A stretch of DNA of 64,000 bases from Glandiceps talaboti (taxonomy: Eukaryota; Hemichordata; Enteropneusta; Spengelidae), in contig NC_135551.1 of the NCBI RefSeq assembly GCF_964340395.1, positions 9,445,379 to 9,509,378 on the forward strand. Reading direction: 5' to 3'. A program made the position numbers and the translations under genes. The notes beneath the pieces were generated by a model. That model was given only the letters and a program-made list of their open reading frames with translations. It searched no databases and had not been told where the DNA came from. How positions within the stretch are numbered: the first letter of the stretch is position 1; each line of letters starts with the position of its first letter. Below, piece by piece: positions 53,891-64,000 of the stretch.

Positions 53891-54258
53891 GACTGACAGA
53901 CACAGCGAGACAGACAGAGAGAGAGAGACATTGATATTCATCGACAAATGAACATTCAAAAAACTATACGCAAATATGTCTAGCAAATTGACCACACCCA
54001 TAGTAACAGCCAAATGATTGCATATGTTGCTATGACAAGGTTGGATAGGCAAATGAATTCCTATATCCAGATAAGCAGGTGGGGTAAACAGTTTTTAAAA
54101 CGGTACAGTTGTGCTACAATGCCATTGGCACTATTTTATATGTGTGGTTACACTGAAGGATACTGTCTTATCAATCTTGCCTTCTTTTTCAGGAGGGAGA
54201 CGAAGAACATGATGAAACCTTGACAAACTTTGATGAAGTGTTTTTTTCATTGCTGTGA
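46152..54258 (+). CDS. Nine-exon gene, acidic protein with a weak UBX-like segment, function unknown
   Basis: Exons are 46152-46182, 47063-47172, 48646-48915, 49898-49936, 50645-50848, 51951-51986, 52952-53074, 53410-53583 and 54193-54258. They total 1053 nt, 350 aa and stop TGA. All have GT-AG borders and consistent phases, mostly phase 0. The N-terminal part (1-47) is basic. Residues 48-137 form a mixed region with CLPTECGNKGYVKLMV. Residues 151-218 are strongly acidic (EEDVPEDVAPEPEQEE), followed by a basic patch. Residues about 240-290 (VSVYYKGSVIERPFRRMDSL ... DVFDWVCSEVEDLPPNFSL) resemble a ubiquitin-fold UBX module. The C-terminal tail is acidic. Similar UBX-like segments occur in unnamed invertebrate and fish proteins that also carry a HECT-like ligase domain. 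No HECT domain is present here, so this may be a truncated relative. The first exon could have unseen upstream partners, because an acceptor-like AG directly precedes its ATG. The gene is convergent with the integrase gene. Confidence 0.6.
46697..46860. repeat. (ACA)n-(ATA)n tract and repeat 3' end (intron 1 of the nine-exon gene)
   Basis: ACA then AATAAT units (46697-46773) are followed by TCTTTATTTATACTGG and about 80 bp of non-simple sequence. Read on the minus strand this looks like the 3' end of a truncated retroelement ending in TAAATAAAGATTATTATT. Confidence 0.55.
47293..47320. repeat. Short palindrome
   Basis: ACTATTTCCCTAGGGAAATAGT is a perfect palindrome of 22 bp. It lies 110 bp from the larger foldback and may belong to the same insertion. 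Confidence 0.8.
47432..47623. mobile_element. 192-bp foldback element (imperfect palindrome)
   Basis: The outer arms AACACATATTGCCTGGCC (47432-47449) and GGCCAGGCAATATGTGTT (47606-47623) are exact reverse complements. Inner arms continue with TATAGCAC.CGTT, CTGTGAGTTACCAGAATC and CATGCTA, meeting at a GGCCTTTGGCC centre. Two open frames (one per strand) encode the same peptide phrase because of the symmetry and are not genes. It lies in intron 2 of the nine-exon gene. Confidence 0.85.
47638..47822 (-). repeat. Interspersed repeat family R2, copy b
   Basis: The reverse complement contains CCAATG..GTTG, GCACAACTGTACAG, TTTTAAAA, CAACCATGTTGTTAT, GCAATATACATGATCATTTGGCTGTTGC, and so on, as in copies at 23538, 53948 and 62143. 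It directly abuts the foldback. Confidence 0.75.
50961..51227 (-). mobile_element. TA-flanked MITE, copy 2 (intron 5 of the nine-exon gene)
   Basis: The left end CAGCTCCAATGATGTAGGCTTGG follows TA (50959-50960). The right end is inverted and finishes ATGGCTG before TA (51228-51229). Internal CTAACTGATAATCAACATTTC and TGTAATTGTTTATTTTGCA match the reverse complement of the copy at 20077-20468. No coding capacity. Confidence 0.8.
51180..51476. repeat. 50-bp tandem array made from the MITE terminal repeat
   Basis: The unit is about TGTCATGTCACATGAGTAAA followed by GCACCAAGCC, then TACATCATTATGGCTGTAAA. The unit ends at about 51230, 51280, 51330, 51380 and 51430, exactly 50 bp apart. A sixth unit has lost 5 bp (CCTCATTATGG). 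Each unit is the right terminal inverted repeat of the adjacent MITE. Confidence 0.95.
51706..51713 (+). promoter_or_regulatory. TATA-like motif inside intron 5 of the nine-exon gene
   Basis: CATATAAAGAGC near 51706 follows a GC-richer stretch (GGAATGCGCGTG) and lies about 240 bp upstream of exon 6. It could be an alternative core promoter giving a short protein with the UBX-like segment. There is sequence-only support. Confidence 0.25.
53844..53928. repeat. (GA)n microsatellite
   Basis: GAGAGA tract with short interruptions in intron 8 of the nine-exon gene. Confidence 0.95.
53948..54137 (-). repeat. Interspersed repeat family R2, copy c
   Basis: The reverse complement contains AGTGCCAATGGCATTGTAGC, ACAACTGTACCG and CAAATGAT phrases shared with the other R2 copies. 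It ends about 55 bp before exon 9. Confidence 0.75.
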
Positions 54259-55135
54259 GGTTTAGTTATAAATATGTTTTGAGGTGCAGTTCATGTTTAT
54301 AGATGACAATACACAATGCCAAATTGATCTGTGCCATTTTCAGTTTTATAGGATTTCTTTCAAAAATGATATTTTCATTATCTCAAATACTACTCGTCAG
54401 ATTGCATTGATATCTGGTGTGTCGATGCGCAGAGGGTACCTTACTCAGATTTGTTAATTTCAAGTCAGCACATCTTTCTATTTTTGATGATTTTTTTTTT
54501 TTTTTGTAATTTAAAAAAAATTAATATGTTAATGATCATTGTGACCGATGCCATATTGGAAATCAGTCACAAGACTAAGTAATCTGAAACTTTTAAAAAG
54601 GACACCATTGACGTCAAACAAGCAATGTAATGTGCTATAGTCTTAAGTAGACTACATTTAATCCATCTTGCAGAAGGGCACAGGTCTATATTACTGACAC
54701 GACCCTCAACACTGAAGGGGCGACTTGTTCCGTATGCAAGCAGGACTAACAAAATGTGTGCACCACCTGCAAGCAGGTCCATAGACTATTAATTATCAGA
54801 CGATGTTATGTCTACTACAAGTGGAATGTTGTTGACAAATTATGGACAGTGATTTTGGCAAATTTGTTAGAAAATTGAAATTCGAATTATTATTCAAAAT
54901 TATTTTAGATCCCTAGTTTATTTCATTCATCATTCAAATTTTCCAGGGTTAAAGCTGTAAGACACTGGAATGATTTAAAACCAACATCAAAACCCTTTTT
55001 TGAGTGTGTGCATTCCCCAGTCATTATTTTTCTGAGATTTTGTGTAATTTTCATAACAATAGATTTTTTGTAAAATGGTGACTATAATAACAATATTTTA
55101 CCAACTTTCTGTGAAATGTGTTTTATAGTGAGACA
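54259..55135. other. 3' flank of the nine-exon gene
   Basis: The region around 54640-54750 (TTGCAGAAGGG ... TGCAAGCAGGACTA) resembles 59390-59440 inside the integrase gene, in the same orientation. No gene is supported. Confidence 0.4.
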
Positions 55136-58075
55136 TATAAACCACTAACCACTTTATTACTTTGCTAAAACAAAACTATATAGTGGTAGAGCTGAACACC
55201 AGCACCACTAACCACTTTATTACTTTGCTAAAACAAAACTGTATAGTGAAGAGCTGAACAACAGAACCACTAACCACTTTATTACTTTGCTAAAACAAAA
55301 CTATATAGTGGTAGAGCTGAACACCAGCACCACTAACCACTTTATTACATTGCTAAAACAAAACTATATAGTGGTAGAGCTGAACACCAGCACCACTAAC
55401 CACTTTATTACATCGCTAAAACAAAACTGTATAGTGAAGAGCTGAACAACAGAACCACTAACCACTTTATTACTTTGCTAAACAAAACTGTATAGTGAAG
55501 AGCTGAACAACAGAACCACTAACCACTTTATTACTTTGCTAAAACAAAACTATATAGTGGTAGAGCTGAACACCAGCACCACTAACCACTTTATTACATC
55601 GCTAAAACAAAACTATATAGTGGTAGAGCTGAACACCAGCACCACTAACCACTTTATTACATTGCTAAAACAAAACTATATAGTGGTAGAGCTGAACACC
55701 AGCACCACTAACCACTTTATTACATTGCTAAAACAAAACTATATAGTGGTAGAGCTGAACACCAGCACCACTAACCACTTTATTACATCGCTAAAACAAA
55801 ACTGTATAGTGAAGAGCTGAACAACAGAACCACTAACCACTTTATTACTTTGCTAAACAAAACTGTATAGTGAAGAGCTGAACAACAGAACCACTAACCA
55901 CTTTATTACTTTGCTAAAACAAAACTATATAGTGGTAGAGCTGAACACCAGCACCACTAACCACTTTATTACATTGCTAAAACAAAACTATATAGTGGTA
56001 GAGCTGAACACCAGCACCACTAACCACTTTATTACATCGCTAAAACAAAACTATATAGTGGTAGAGCTGAACACCAGCACCACTAACCACTTTATTACAT
56101 CGCTAAAACAAAACTTTATAGTGGTAGAGCTGAACACCAGCACCACTAACCACTTTATTACTTTGCTAAAACAAAACTGTATAGTGAAGAGCTGAACAAC
56201 AGAACCACTAACCACTTTATTACTTTGCTAAACAAAACTGTATAGTGAAGAGCTGAACAACAGAACCACTAACCACTTTATTACTTTGCTAAAACAAAAC
56301 TATATAGTGGTAGAGCTGAACACCAGCACCACTAACCACTTTATTACTTTGCTAAAAAAAAACTGTATAGTGAAGAGCTGAACAACAGAACCACTAACCA
56401 CTTTATTACTTTGCTAAACAAAACTGTATAGTGAAGAGCTGAACAACAGAACCACTAACCACTTTATTACTTTGCTAAACAAAACTGTGTAGTGGTAGAG
56501 CTGAACACCAGCACCACTAACCACTTTATTACATCGCTAAAACAAAACTATATAGTGGTAGAGCTGAACACCAGCACCACTAACCACTTTATTACATCGC
56601 TAAAACAAAACTGTATAGTGGTAGAGCTGAACACCAGCACCACTAACCACTTTATTACTTTGCTAAAACAAAACTGTATAGTGAAGAGCTGAACAACAGA
56701 ACCACTAACCACTTTATTACTTTGCTAAACAAAACTGTATAGTGAAGAGCTGAACAACAGAACCACTAACCACTTTATTACTTTGCTAAAACAAAACTAT
56801 ATAGTGGTAGAGCTGAACACCAGCACCACTAACCACTTTATTACATCGCTAAAACAAAACTATATAGTGGTAGAGCTGAACACCAGCACCACTAACCACT
56901 TTATTACATCGCTAAAACAAAACTGTATAGTGGTAGAGCTGAACACCAGCACCACTAACCACTTTATTACTTTGCTAAAACAAAACTGTATAGTGAAGAG
57001 CTGAACAACAGAACCACTAACCACTTTATTACTTTGCTAAACAAAACTGTATAGTGAAGAGCTGAACAACAGAACCACTAACCACTTTATTACTTTGCTA
57101 AAACAAAACTATATAGTGGTAGAGCTGAACACCAGCACCACTAACCACTTTATTACATCGCTAAAACAAAACTGTATAGTGGTAGAGCTGAACACCAGCA
57201 CCACTAACCACTTTATTACTTTGCTAAAACAAAACTGTATAGTGAAGAGCTGAACAACAGAACCACTAACCACTTTATTACTTTGCTAAACAAAACTGTA
57301 TAGTGAAGAGCTGAACAACAGAACCACTAACCACTTTATTACTTTGCTAAAACAAAACTATATAGTGGTAGAGCTGAACACCAGCACCACTAACCACTTT
57401 ATTGCATCGCTAAAACAAAACTATATAGTGGTAGAGCTGAACACCAGCACCACTAACCACTTTATTACTTTGCTAAAACAAAACTGTATAGTGAAGAGCT
57501 GAACAACAGAACCACTAACCACTTTATTACTTTGCTAAACAAAACTGTATAGTGAAGAGCTGAACAACAGAACCACTAACCACTTTATTACTTTGCTAAA
57601 ACAAAACTATATAGTGGTAGAGCTGAACACCAGCACCACTAACCACTTTATTACATCGCTAAAACAAAACTATATAGTGGTAGAGCTGAACACCAGCACC
57701 ACTAACCACTTTATTACATCGCTAAAACAAAACTGTATAGTGGTAGAGCTGAACACCAGCACCACTAACCACTTTATTACTTTGCTAAAACAAAACTGTA
57801 TAGTGAAGAGCTGAACAACAGAACCACTAACCACTTTATTACTTTGCTAAAACAAAACTGTACAGTGAAGAGCTGAACACCAGAACCACTAACCACTTTA
57901 TGACTTTGCTAAAACAAAACTGTATAGTGAAGAGCTGAACAACAGAACCACTAACCACTTTATTACTTTGCTAAAACAAAACTGTATAGTGAAGAGCTGA
58001 ACAACAGAACCACTAACCACTTTATTACTTTGCTAAAACAAAACTGTATAGTGGAAGAGCTGAACAACAGAACCA
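55136..58075. repeat. 2.9-kb minisatellite of 61-63-bp units with higher-order structure
   Basis: About 47 units of two types alternate. Type A (63 bp) reads TATATAGTGGTAGAGCTGAA, CACCAGCACC, ACTAACCACTTTATTACATC, GCTAAAACAAAAC. Type B (61-62 bp) reads TGTATAGTGAAGAGCTGAAC, AACAGAACC, then the same ACTAACCACT and TTATTACTTTGCTAAA. The order B-B-A-A(-A) recurs through most of the array, so the higher-order unit is about 250-310 bp. Because A is 21 codons and stop-free in one frame, runs of A give open frames with the period LKQNYIVVELNTSTTNHFIT. B units shift the frame and close them. The ends are divergent B units. It lies between the 3' ends of two convergent genes. Confidence 0.97.
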
Positions 58076-58685
58076 TTTCTATACATGTTAACAAAATAAA
58101 AAAAATATGTAGAGGAGCTATTCTGACCGATGGGTCGCTTGTTCCAATAAATATTATTTTTTTTCTTGAAACCTTTCTCCTGTTTATTTAGTAGGAGTGT
58201 GATGTATGTGTGAATAGTATGACTGTGTAAGAAATTATGAATTACATTCAATACTTTAATCTATAAAATTGTTGATATTTTATTGATTAATGTTCTATCA
58301 CAAAAAATTGAACACATGGCAAGTTCCTAAAATTTAGAATTCTTACAAAAGTTAGGACTGTTTATCACTGTGACAGTGGTTTTCAACTTATAGAAATGTC
58401 ACATTTCTGTCACACCATATTGACTAAAAATACATCTTGGGTCCACAAATGTAAAAAAACAACCAAAATCAAAACACAATGGCTTAAATGAGTAACATGT
58501 GAATTTCTTGCAAAGTCCCTTCAGTATTCAACATTCTTTAGCATGCATGCAAGGAGTTCAATTCCTCCTGACAAGTGTAAGTGTAAAGTCACTCTAAAAC
58601 AGCAATGATTACTGAACTTCTCAAAGATTTGTTGACAATGGGCTTGTTTATTTTGTAATATGTCACACCTGTCATATTCTAAACA
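58076..58685. other. Spacer between minisatellite and integrase 3' end
   Basis: AT-rich, with no gene. It may contain the 3' UTR of the minus-strand integrase gene. Confidence 0.5.
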
Positions 58686-61600
58686 TTACAACATGCCATC
58701 AATACCAGGAGTTAACTTTAAGTACAGTTCCTTTGCTTCTGCTGCATTTGTGGGTACACTGTTCCAACCGTTCATCTGACATAGATCGTTGGCAATTATT
58801 TCAAAGTCTTCATTACCAAAGTTGTCATTGTCACATTGTTGCTGGCAATATGTGAATAGCTCTGAATCTGTATCCACTGTGTGCATATAATCTCTGCAGT
58901 TTGGTTGATCTGTCACAAAATAAAGTCTAGTGAATTTCAGTTATTGGTCTATAGAGAATACTGCATACAATACGTTACACCATGCACAAACCAAGTTGAA
59001 AAAAAATATGGAGTATATATGCTACTCGTTCTGTGAGTGCATGTCAATGTCACTGGTTTTGCTATGTTCAAAGTGTGAGTCAAAAAATGTCAATACTTTC
59101 CCCATTTTTTCTGTGACATTACTGGCACAGGTAAAATCAGTAAAGAAAGTCACTGCTGAGATAAGGGAAGAATTTCTCTGCAGTCAAATACCTAGTAGCT
59201 ACCCTTTCTGAACTTGGATTGGCAAGTAAAATCCACAACATGGCTTGCTGTTTACATAGTAAATTCTTTGGTCAAAGTCAAAATACATCAGCTGGTATCA
59301 GCACATCACCTTGAAAACGCATAGACATTGAAAGTCTACTCCGTGACTAGTTCTATATGCAGACGGTGTACACGATTAGCTAGTCCTAGTTGCAGAAGGG
59401 GAAGGAAGGGTTGACTTATTCTGTCTGCAAGCAGGACTACCATGTCACTATCTTCAGTCTGTTGTAGATGAAAATGAACTTCAGTGCTTTGGGAAGTATC
59501 TCTGCCAAAATGTTCTCTTACAGATAAAATACAACTGTATAATGTCAGCTAGGACAATAGTAGTAACTTAAAATAGCTAAATACCTGATTAGCAGTTGAA
59601 CGACCATACCAGTAGCTGTTGTCAGCAAAGGCATCATCACCATTAGCTCTGAGCAATGCCTGGATTGTCATTATAACACCAGTTTCTGTTCCATGATCTG
59701 CACGTACTATTCGGGGACAACCTTATTGAAAAGCACAGCAAAATGGAAATGGCTTACTACAGGGGTTTTTGTAATGCATAAAAATATTTTGATAATAACT
59801 GAACCTAATTTATTAGTACAATAATACAGGTAAAATAGTTAATACCACACTGGTGTTCCAGGTGAATTGTTCCCACTCAGAGAGAGAGAGGGATCTGTGA
59901 CAAACCTCCTCAAAGACAGTATACAATTTGATTAGACAGTTTGGATGCACATTTCCCAAAAAGAAAAGAGATATAGGACATCATCTTATTCAGTGACTAA
60001 TTATGTGGTAACAGGAAAGGGTGAAATAAAAAAACACTTCATTTAAATGTTTAATTGTATGTATATCTGCAGAGACTCTTAAACTTTGATTGACAACTGC
60101 ACCTTTATGTTTCTTTATGGCATCAACATAAAAAGCAGCAACTTTCTTTGGATCACGGTTGGATGCACATACTTTCAACCATATGACCTTACGAGAAAAC
60201 CTGAAAAAATGAAGACAAATACGGGCAATAATTGGTGAGAATGCCATGAGCTGAAATGTACAAATCTCCTGATCATAACACACCAGGCTTAGATTGAAAT
60301 ATTGAAATCAATAAGAAGACGGAAATTTGTCATGATTAAACAATTAAAGTGAAACACAAGACTTGGTGTTCCTCTGTACCTTAGTGTATGTATGCCAAGC
60401 AAAGGAATGTGCATTTCAAAGCACAGGAATGAGGTTTGGATTTCAGCTTCCGTCACTTTTTAGTTGATTGTGTATTGCAACCTTACATTTGTAATTTTCT
60501 AATTTGTCATCCAGGCAAAAATACCTTGTATTACATCATATTAGTTTACATAAAAGTAATGATTAACATGCAGTTGGCAGTAAAATACAATACTGTGTGT
60601 ATAAACTTGGCTTAGTAGACGGTCCCTCAGTGACACCAACACAGATACACATCACTGGAGTTATATTAAGGCAGTATACTCTGACATATCAAACGGTGCA
60701 ACTTACCCATCAATGCAGCCATGGATTGCTAAACCATAGGGTACAAGTTTATCGTAGCCATCTGTGGAAGAAATATTGTATGTAAGCTATGTGGGTATTG
60801 GTAAGAGAAGAACATCTATTCAAAAACAATGGCCAGATATGCCAAAAGTTTGATTCAGAGAGAGCAAGTCTTCATAGATGACGCAGTTCTGCAGTCCCCC
60901 CCCCCCTCCCTTGAATATTTTACTTCTATATGACTGAATGGATGCCAATTTGGATGTTAGTCCAGAAAACAATGACATGCATATGCACAGGATAGTTTAC
61001 TGAAAGTTTTGTTGAAATTGGTCAGAGATACATGTGGACACAGACAAAGATGGACAAACAGACAGATGAACACACAGGACCCAAAGTGGTAGATCCTGTC
61101 AGCTTTGCCACCGGGGGCCACAAACTGGTGTTAACCAACTAATTCATTTGGACTAGCCTAACTGTAAAATGTAATACTATATTACAATCTTAAAAATACA
61201 TACCATAGTGCCAGACATAATTTGGTCCTTTACATATGTATTCACGCCGTATCAAGCGATGTAAGTGTCGTTGTTGCACTCCTTCCGGGTCCAAAATCTT
61301 TACAATTTGTCGCACGATAGCTCTGAAAGCAGAACATAACATAGGCTTAGCCATCAATCAAAACATTACTAGACTTATTTAACGGAACTGGCTCCCTATT
61401 CACACGTGACTTGGCAGAAGGGAAACTGTAGTGTTAAAAAAATGTGAACTTTTCGAACAGCACTGAGCTATATTTGGCAAGACAGCACAGTTGATTTATG
61501 AAAGGCAACTTATTTAAATTTGCAGAAACAACATTAGAATAAAACAGACACACAGAAAATTAACATTGTTTTTGTAGGGCTTCTTTTCCTGCCTCATGAT

Positions 61601-62921
61601 TATTCAGCAGATATGAACTGTCAAAAGTTGCATGATGAATCATTCATATCAACTTAATACCCATGAGGCAGTAGCCCAGGAGAAAAGAAGCCCTAAAAAG
61701 TAAAACTTCTACTGTCAGTTTTTTGTTGAAAGGTTGTGTAATCTATACGATGTAAACAATACAACAACTCATTAGAATTATACTTTTATGAAATACCTAT
61801 ATTTTCTGGCATAACCTTCACTTTATATTCATTTATATTCGTTATGCTTATTGTAGTGTTAACTTTTCAAGATATCTCAGAAGACTTTCAAGATGATCAA
61901 CTTGACAAGTTTTCTTGGTGACTGAGTGAGATTAATGAAGCATGAAAACTGACATCGGTAGTATTTCTAATATACAATAACAAGATGCACACGGATGTAC
62001 TACAGAGCATGCAGGAAGAAGTATTTACCTTGTCACTTTCAAATTATATTTTGTTCTTAGTATGGCAACCATTTCATTTGCACCAACAGTACTGCCAGAT
62101 CCATTTGTCAATTCCATCTGTAATTTAGCAAATGAATAATAAAAAGAAGTGCCAATGGCATTGCAGCACAACTGTACAGTTTTTAAAAATGTTTATCCAC
62201 ATTCTGATCTATGTTAGGTATAGGTGTTCATTTGCTGACTATCCAGTTGCCTATACAACCATGTTGTTATCTCTGCAATATATGCGATCATTTGTCTGTT
62301 GCCATGGTCGTGAACTTGTTGCTAGGCAAATGTACATACATGTCTTGTACATTTATTCACTTGTCTATTAATCCCTGTTGCTTTCTTTGTGAAATACACC
62401 ACTGTTTGGCGCTTGCTATTGGCGTGGTCATGGTTACTAGGGATATTTGCATAGATTTTTCAATGTTTACTCACTAGCCTACCAGATGATGTTATGTAAT
62501 CAATATATACTGCCATTTGGTCGTTGTTCAGTGCGTGGTCAAGATTACTAAATGTTTTAAGAATATCTGCAGAATAACCTTTCTAGAAACATCTCACCAT
62601 GTTTCATTCTCATTGACCCAGTACTTCTTGAGATACAATTTTTTTGACCAAAATTCACATTTTTACACATAATTTGCATATCACTGATGAGATCATTATA
62701 TGCTTAATACACCCCTAGATGCACCCCATTAAATTTCAGCCCAATCTGCTGAGTATTTTTGGATTTAAATTTTGACCAACACTCACATTTTTAACCCAAA
62801 ACGCACATCTCTGATGCAGTCATTTTCATATGCACAATTTTCCAAATAGACACCCAATTTGAAAGTAACATGACCACCAAAAATAAAAGCAATCGGCCCA
62901 GCAGTTTTTGACTTTAAGTTG

Positions 62922-62963
<42 letters not shown>

Positions 62964-63346
62964 CAGACACTTTGCCATGCCTATAGCACTATTGAACGTT
63001 ATCTGGTCAGTTGTACTAATGAAACCATCACTATTGCAACTAGTTATTGGTCTATAAAAATTAACCAACTTTATGTTTAGCAATAATTAAAAGCATTGTA
63101 AGTAGTGAAAGGGCTAGGAATAAACTGGCACTTGAAAATATTTAATGCATAGACAGCAAACTGTTAAACAGTTCATTTTTCCACTTCATTTTAACATCAT
63201 TTTTCAACATTACACTGTAAAAAGCATTTGGGGATGAGGCAAGAAATTGTCATTTACAAACCTGAACAGCTGATGCAATGTCCTCAATCTCTGACAATGC
63301 CTTGGGTCCTTTTCTAAAAAGGCCAAGCTGGGAAAGGATCCACCTC
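58686..63346 (-). CDS. Integrase core (rve-fold DDE) protein, transposon-type, partial
   Basis: Exons in transcription order are 63262-63346, 62029-62117, 61204-61322, 60707-60761, 60103-60200, 59585-59721 and 58686-58909 (stop at 58686-58688). Phases agree for the first six. The order of motifs matches the 'integrase core domain' family common in fish and marine invertebrates: WILSQLGLFRK; an ILRTKYNLKV segment; VKILDPEGVQQR; GPNYVWHYDGYDKLVPYG, with the first catalytic Asp; HGCIDGFSRKVIWL; NRDPKKVAAFYVDAI; IVRADHGTETGVI, with the second Asp; then NSYWYGRSTANQ. The family next has an exon with (R/K)IE-x-WW and the catalytic Glu. None is found at 58910-59584, and the phase of the last exon (CRDYMHTVDTD..., the family C-terminus) does not join to NQ. 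The N-terminal exon is probably beyond the window. Likely a decayed or domesticated transposase. The element superfamily (possibly IS3EU-like) is a guess. Confidence 0.75.
59300..59520. other. Unexplained segment where the integrase Glu exon should be
   Basis: The minus strand is open for about 60 codons (EHFGRDTSQSTEV ... LLADRISQPF) behind a CTGTAAG acceptor-like site, but the peptide does not resemble the WW-containing integrase exon. Part of the segment (TTGCAGAAGGG ... GCAAGCAGGACTA) is shared with 54670-54750 on the other side of the minisatellite, so it may be repeat sequence. Confidence 0.4.
62143..62440 (+). repeat. Interspersed repeat family R2, copy d (integrase intron)
   Basis: AGTGCCAATGGCATTGCAGC, ACAACTGTACAG, TTTTTAAAAATGTTTA, CAGTTGCCTATACAACCATG and GCGATCATTTG match copy a (23538-23700) in the same orientation. 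A related second segment (TTGCTATTGGCGTGGTCATGG) follows. It begins 25 bp upstream of an integrase exon (exon 2) in the transcription sense. Confidence 0.75.
62600..62960. repeat. Probable interspersed repeat ending in (CA)n
   Basis: Repeated phrases (TTTTGACCAA.A.TCACATTTTTA; AATTTCAGCCCAATCTG; AAAGCAATCGGCCCAGCAG) lead into a CA tract (62926-62960). This layout, with a microsatellite at the end, is common in invertebrate non-autonomous repeats. There is only one copy in the window. Confidence 0.45.
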
Positions 63347-64000
63347 CTAAAATATGAAAATCTGGAATGAAAAGAGAATGGTATTGGGTAAAGTGACAGC
63401 TATTATTCACCTCATTTATATAATAGTCTTTCTATTCCAGATGATGTTTGTGAATTTTTTAATTTGGGTGAGACTTGTTCAAGGAATCATAATCATAATT
63501 TATGTACTTGACCATCTACTTAATATTATGTGTCCCTATTGATATTACAACATCAATATACATGTAAACTTGGCTGTTGCTGTCAACATGGTCTTATTGC
63601 TAGGTACATGTCTTCATTTTGTGAATTTTCTAACACTATTATTCTGTTTGCAAAATAAATGTGCATATGGTGTGGTTGTTAGGTGGAATCCAAAATTGTG
63701 TGATTCCGATAACATGGTCTCAGATAATAGGATAGGTAGGTCAGAAGGCTTAAACTAGGGTCAGGTTATTGGAAAAACTTAATTTATTTTGGCCTTAGGC
63801 ATATTACATTTATAAAGCTGGCATCAGAGTCATCATCAGGTTCAGTGTATGACTCAACATCAGATTTAGCATCAAATTAAATAGTGTCAACTTCATTCAT
63901 ACAACAGACAGCTAGTGTTTGGATCTCAAGAGATGCTCCCAATGAACACCTCCCTGACAGATATCAGAATGTCTCTGTTTTTAGAAAAATTTGTTGCAGA
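63347..64000. other. Window edge, possible integrase intron
   Basis: A segment at about 63540-63620 (CTTGGCTGTTGCTGTCAACATGGTCTTATTGC) resembles part of repeat R2. A minus-strand frame at 63920-64000 (NFSKNRDILISVRE) could be part of the missing N-terminal integrase exon, but its phase does not join the exon at 63346. Confidence 0.3.

Noticed and set aside
55536-57814. Repeat-protein genes with period LKQNYIVVELNTSTTNHFIT
   Set aside because: The open frames exist only where 63-bp units are adjacent. Neighbouring 61-62-bp units shift the frame, and there is no promoter or splice context.

Overview
This is eukaryotic nuclear DNA, most likely from a marine invertebrate deuterostome such as an acorn worm or amphioxus. 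The reasons are AT-rich sequence, GT-AG introns of about 0.4-3 kb, very long simple-sequence repeats, many short interspersed repeats, and a gene set (a CILP-family protein with TSP1 and Ig modules, an intronless LRR-Ig receptor, a BTB-BACK-PHR protein, a ZSWIM-like fragment). The lineage is inferred, not proven. There are no operons, CRISPR arrays or bacterial features.

Layout. 1-4.6 kb: intergenic DNA with CAGA, TC and GAT microsatellites. 4.6-7.2 kb (+): intronless single-pass LRR-Ig receptor. 7.2-14.9 kb: mostly intergenic, with a possible lone terminal exon (9.3 kb), one copy of a 0.8-1 kb repeat (10.8-11.65 kb) and a minus-strand tRNA-derived SINE (12.1-12.4 kb). 14.9-26.4 kb (+): a seven-exon CILP-like gene whose first exon encodes a signal anchor; its introns hold a TA-flanked MITE, a second copy of the 0.8-1 kb repeat, a 367-bp terminal-inverted-repeat element and large GA/CATA/GACA arrays. 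26.4-36 kb: gene-poor, with a 280-bp TC/TCCC array, a candidate 2-kb non-autonomous transposon with G-rich inverted ends, and a broken LINE reverse transcriptase. 36.0-39.0 kb (+): ZSWIM-like exons with two reading-frame breaks. 39.1-39.8 kb: CpG-rich degenerate repeats. 43.5-44.7 kb (+): BTB-BACK-PHR protein.

46.2-54.3 kb (+) is a nine-exon gene for an unrecognised acidic protein with a weak UBX-like segment. 58.7-63.3 kb (-) is a multi-exon integrase (DDE, rve-fold) gene of the 'integrase core domain' type found widely in fish and marine invertebrates. The two genes converge on a 2.9-kb minisatellite of 61-63-bp units arranged as a higher-order repeat. The integrase lacks a recognisable exon for its catalytic glutamate. 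This convergent block is the best candidate for something undescribed, either a decayed composite DNA transposon or a domesticated integrase. All exon structures were read by eye from splice sites and phase, without transcript evidence.
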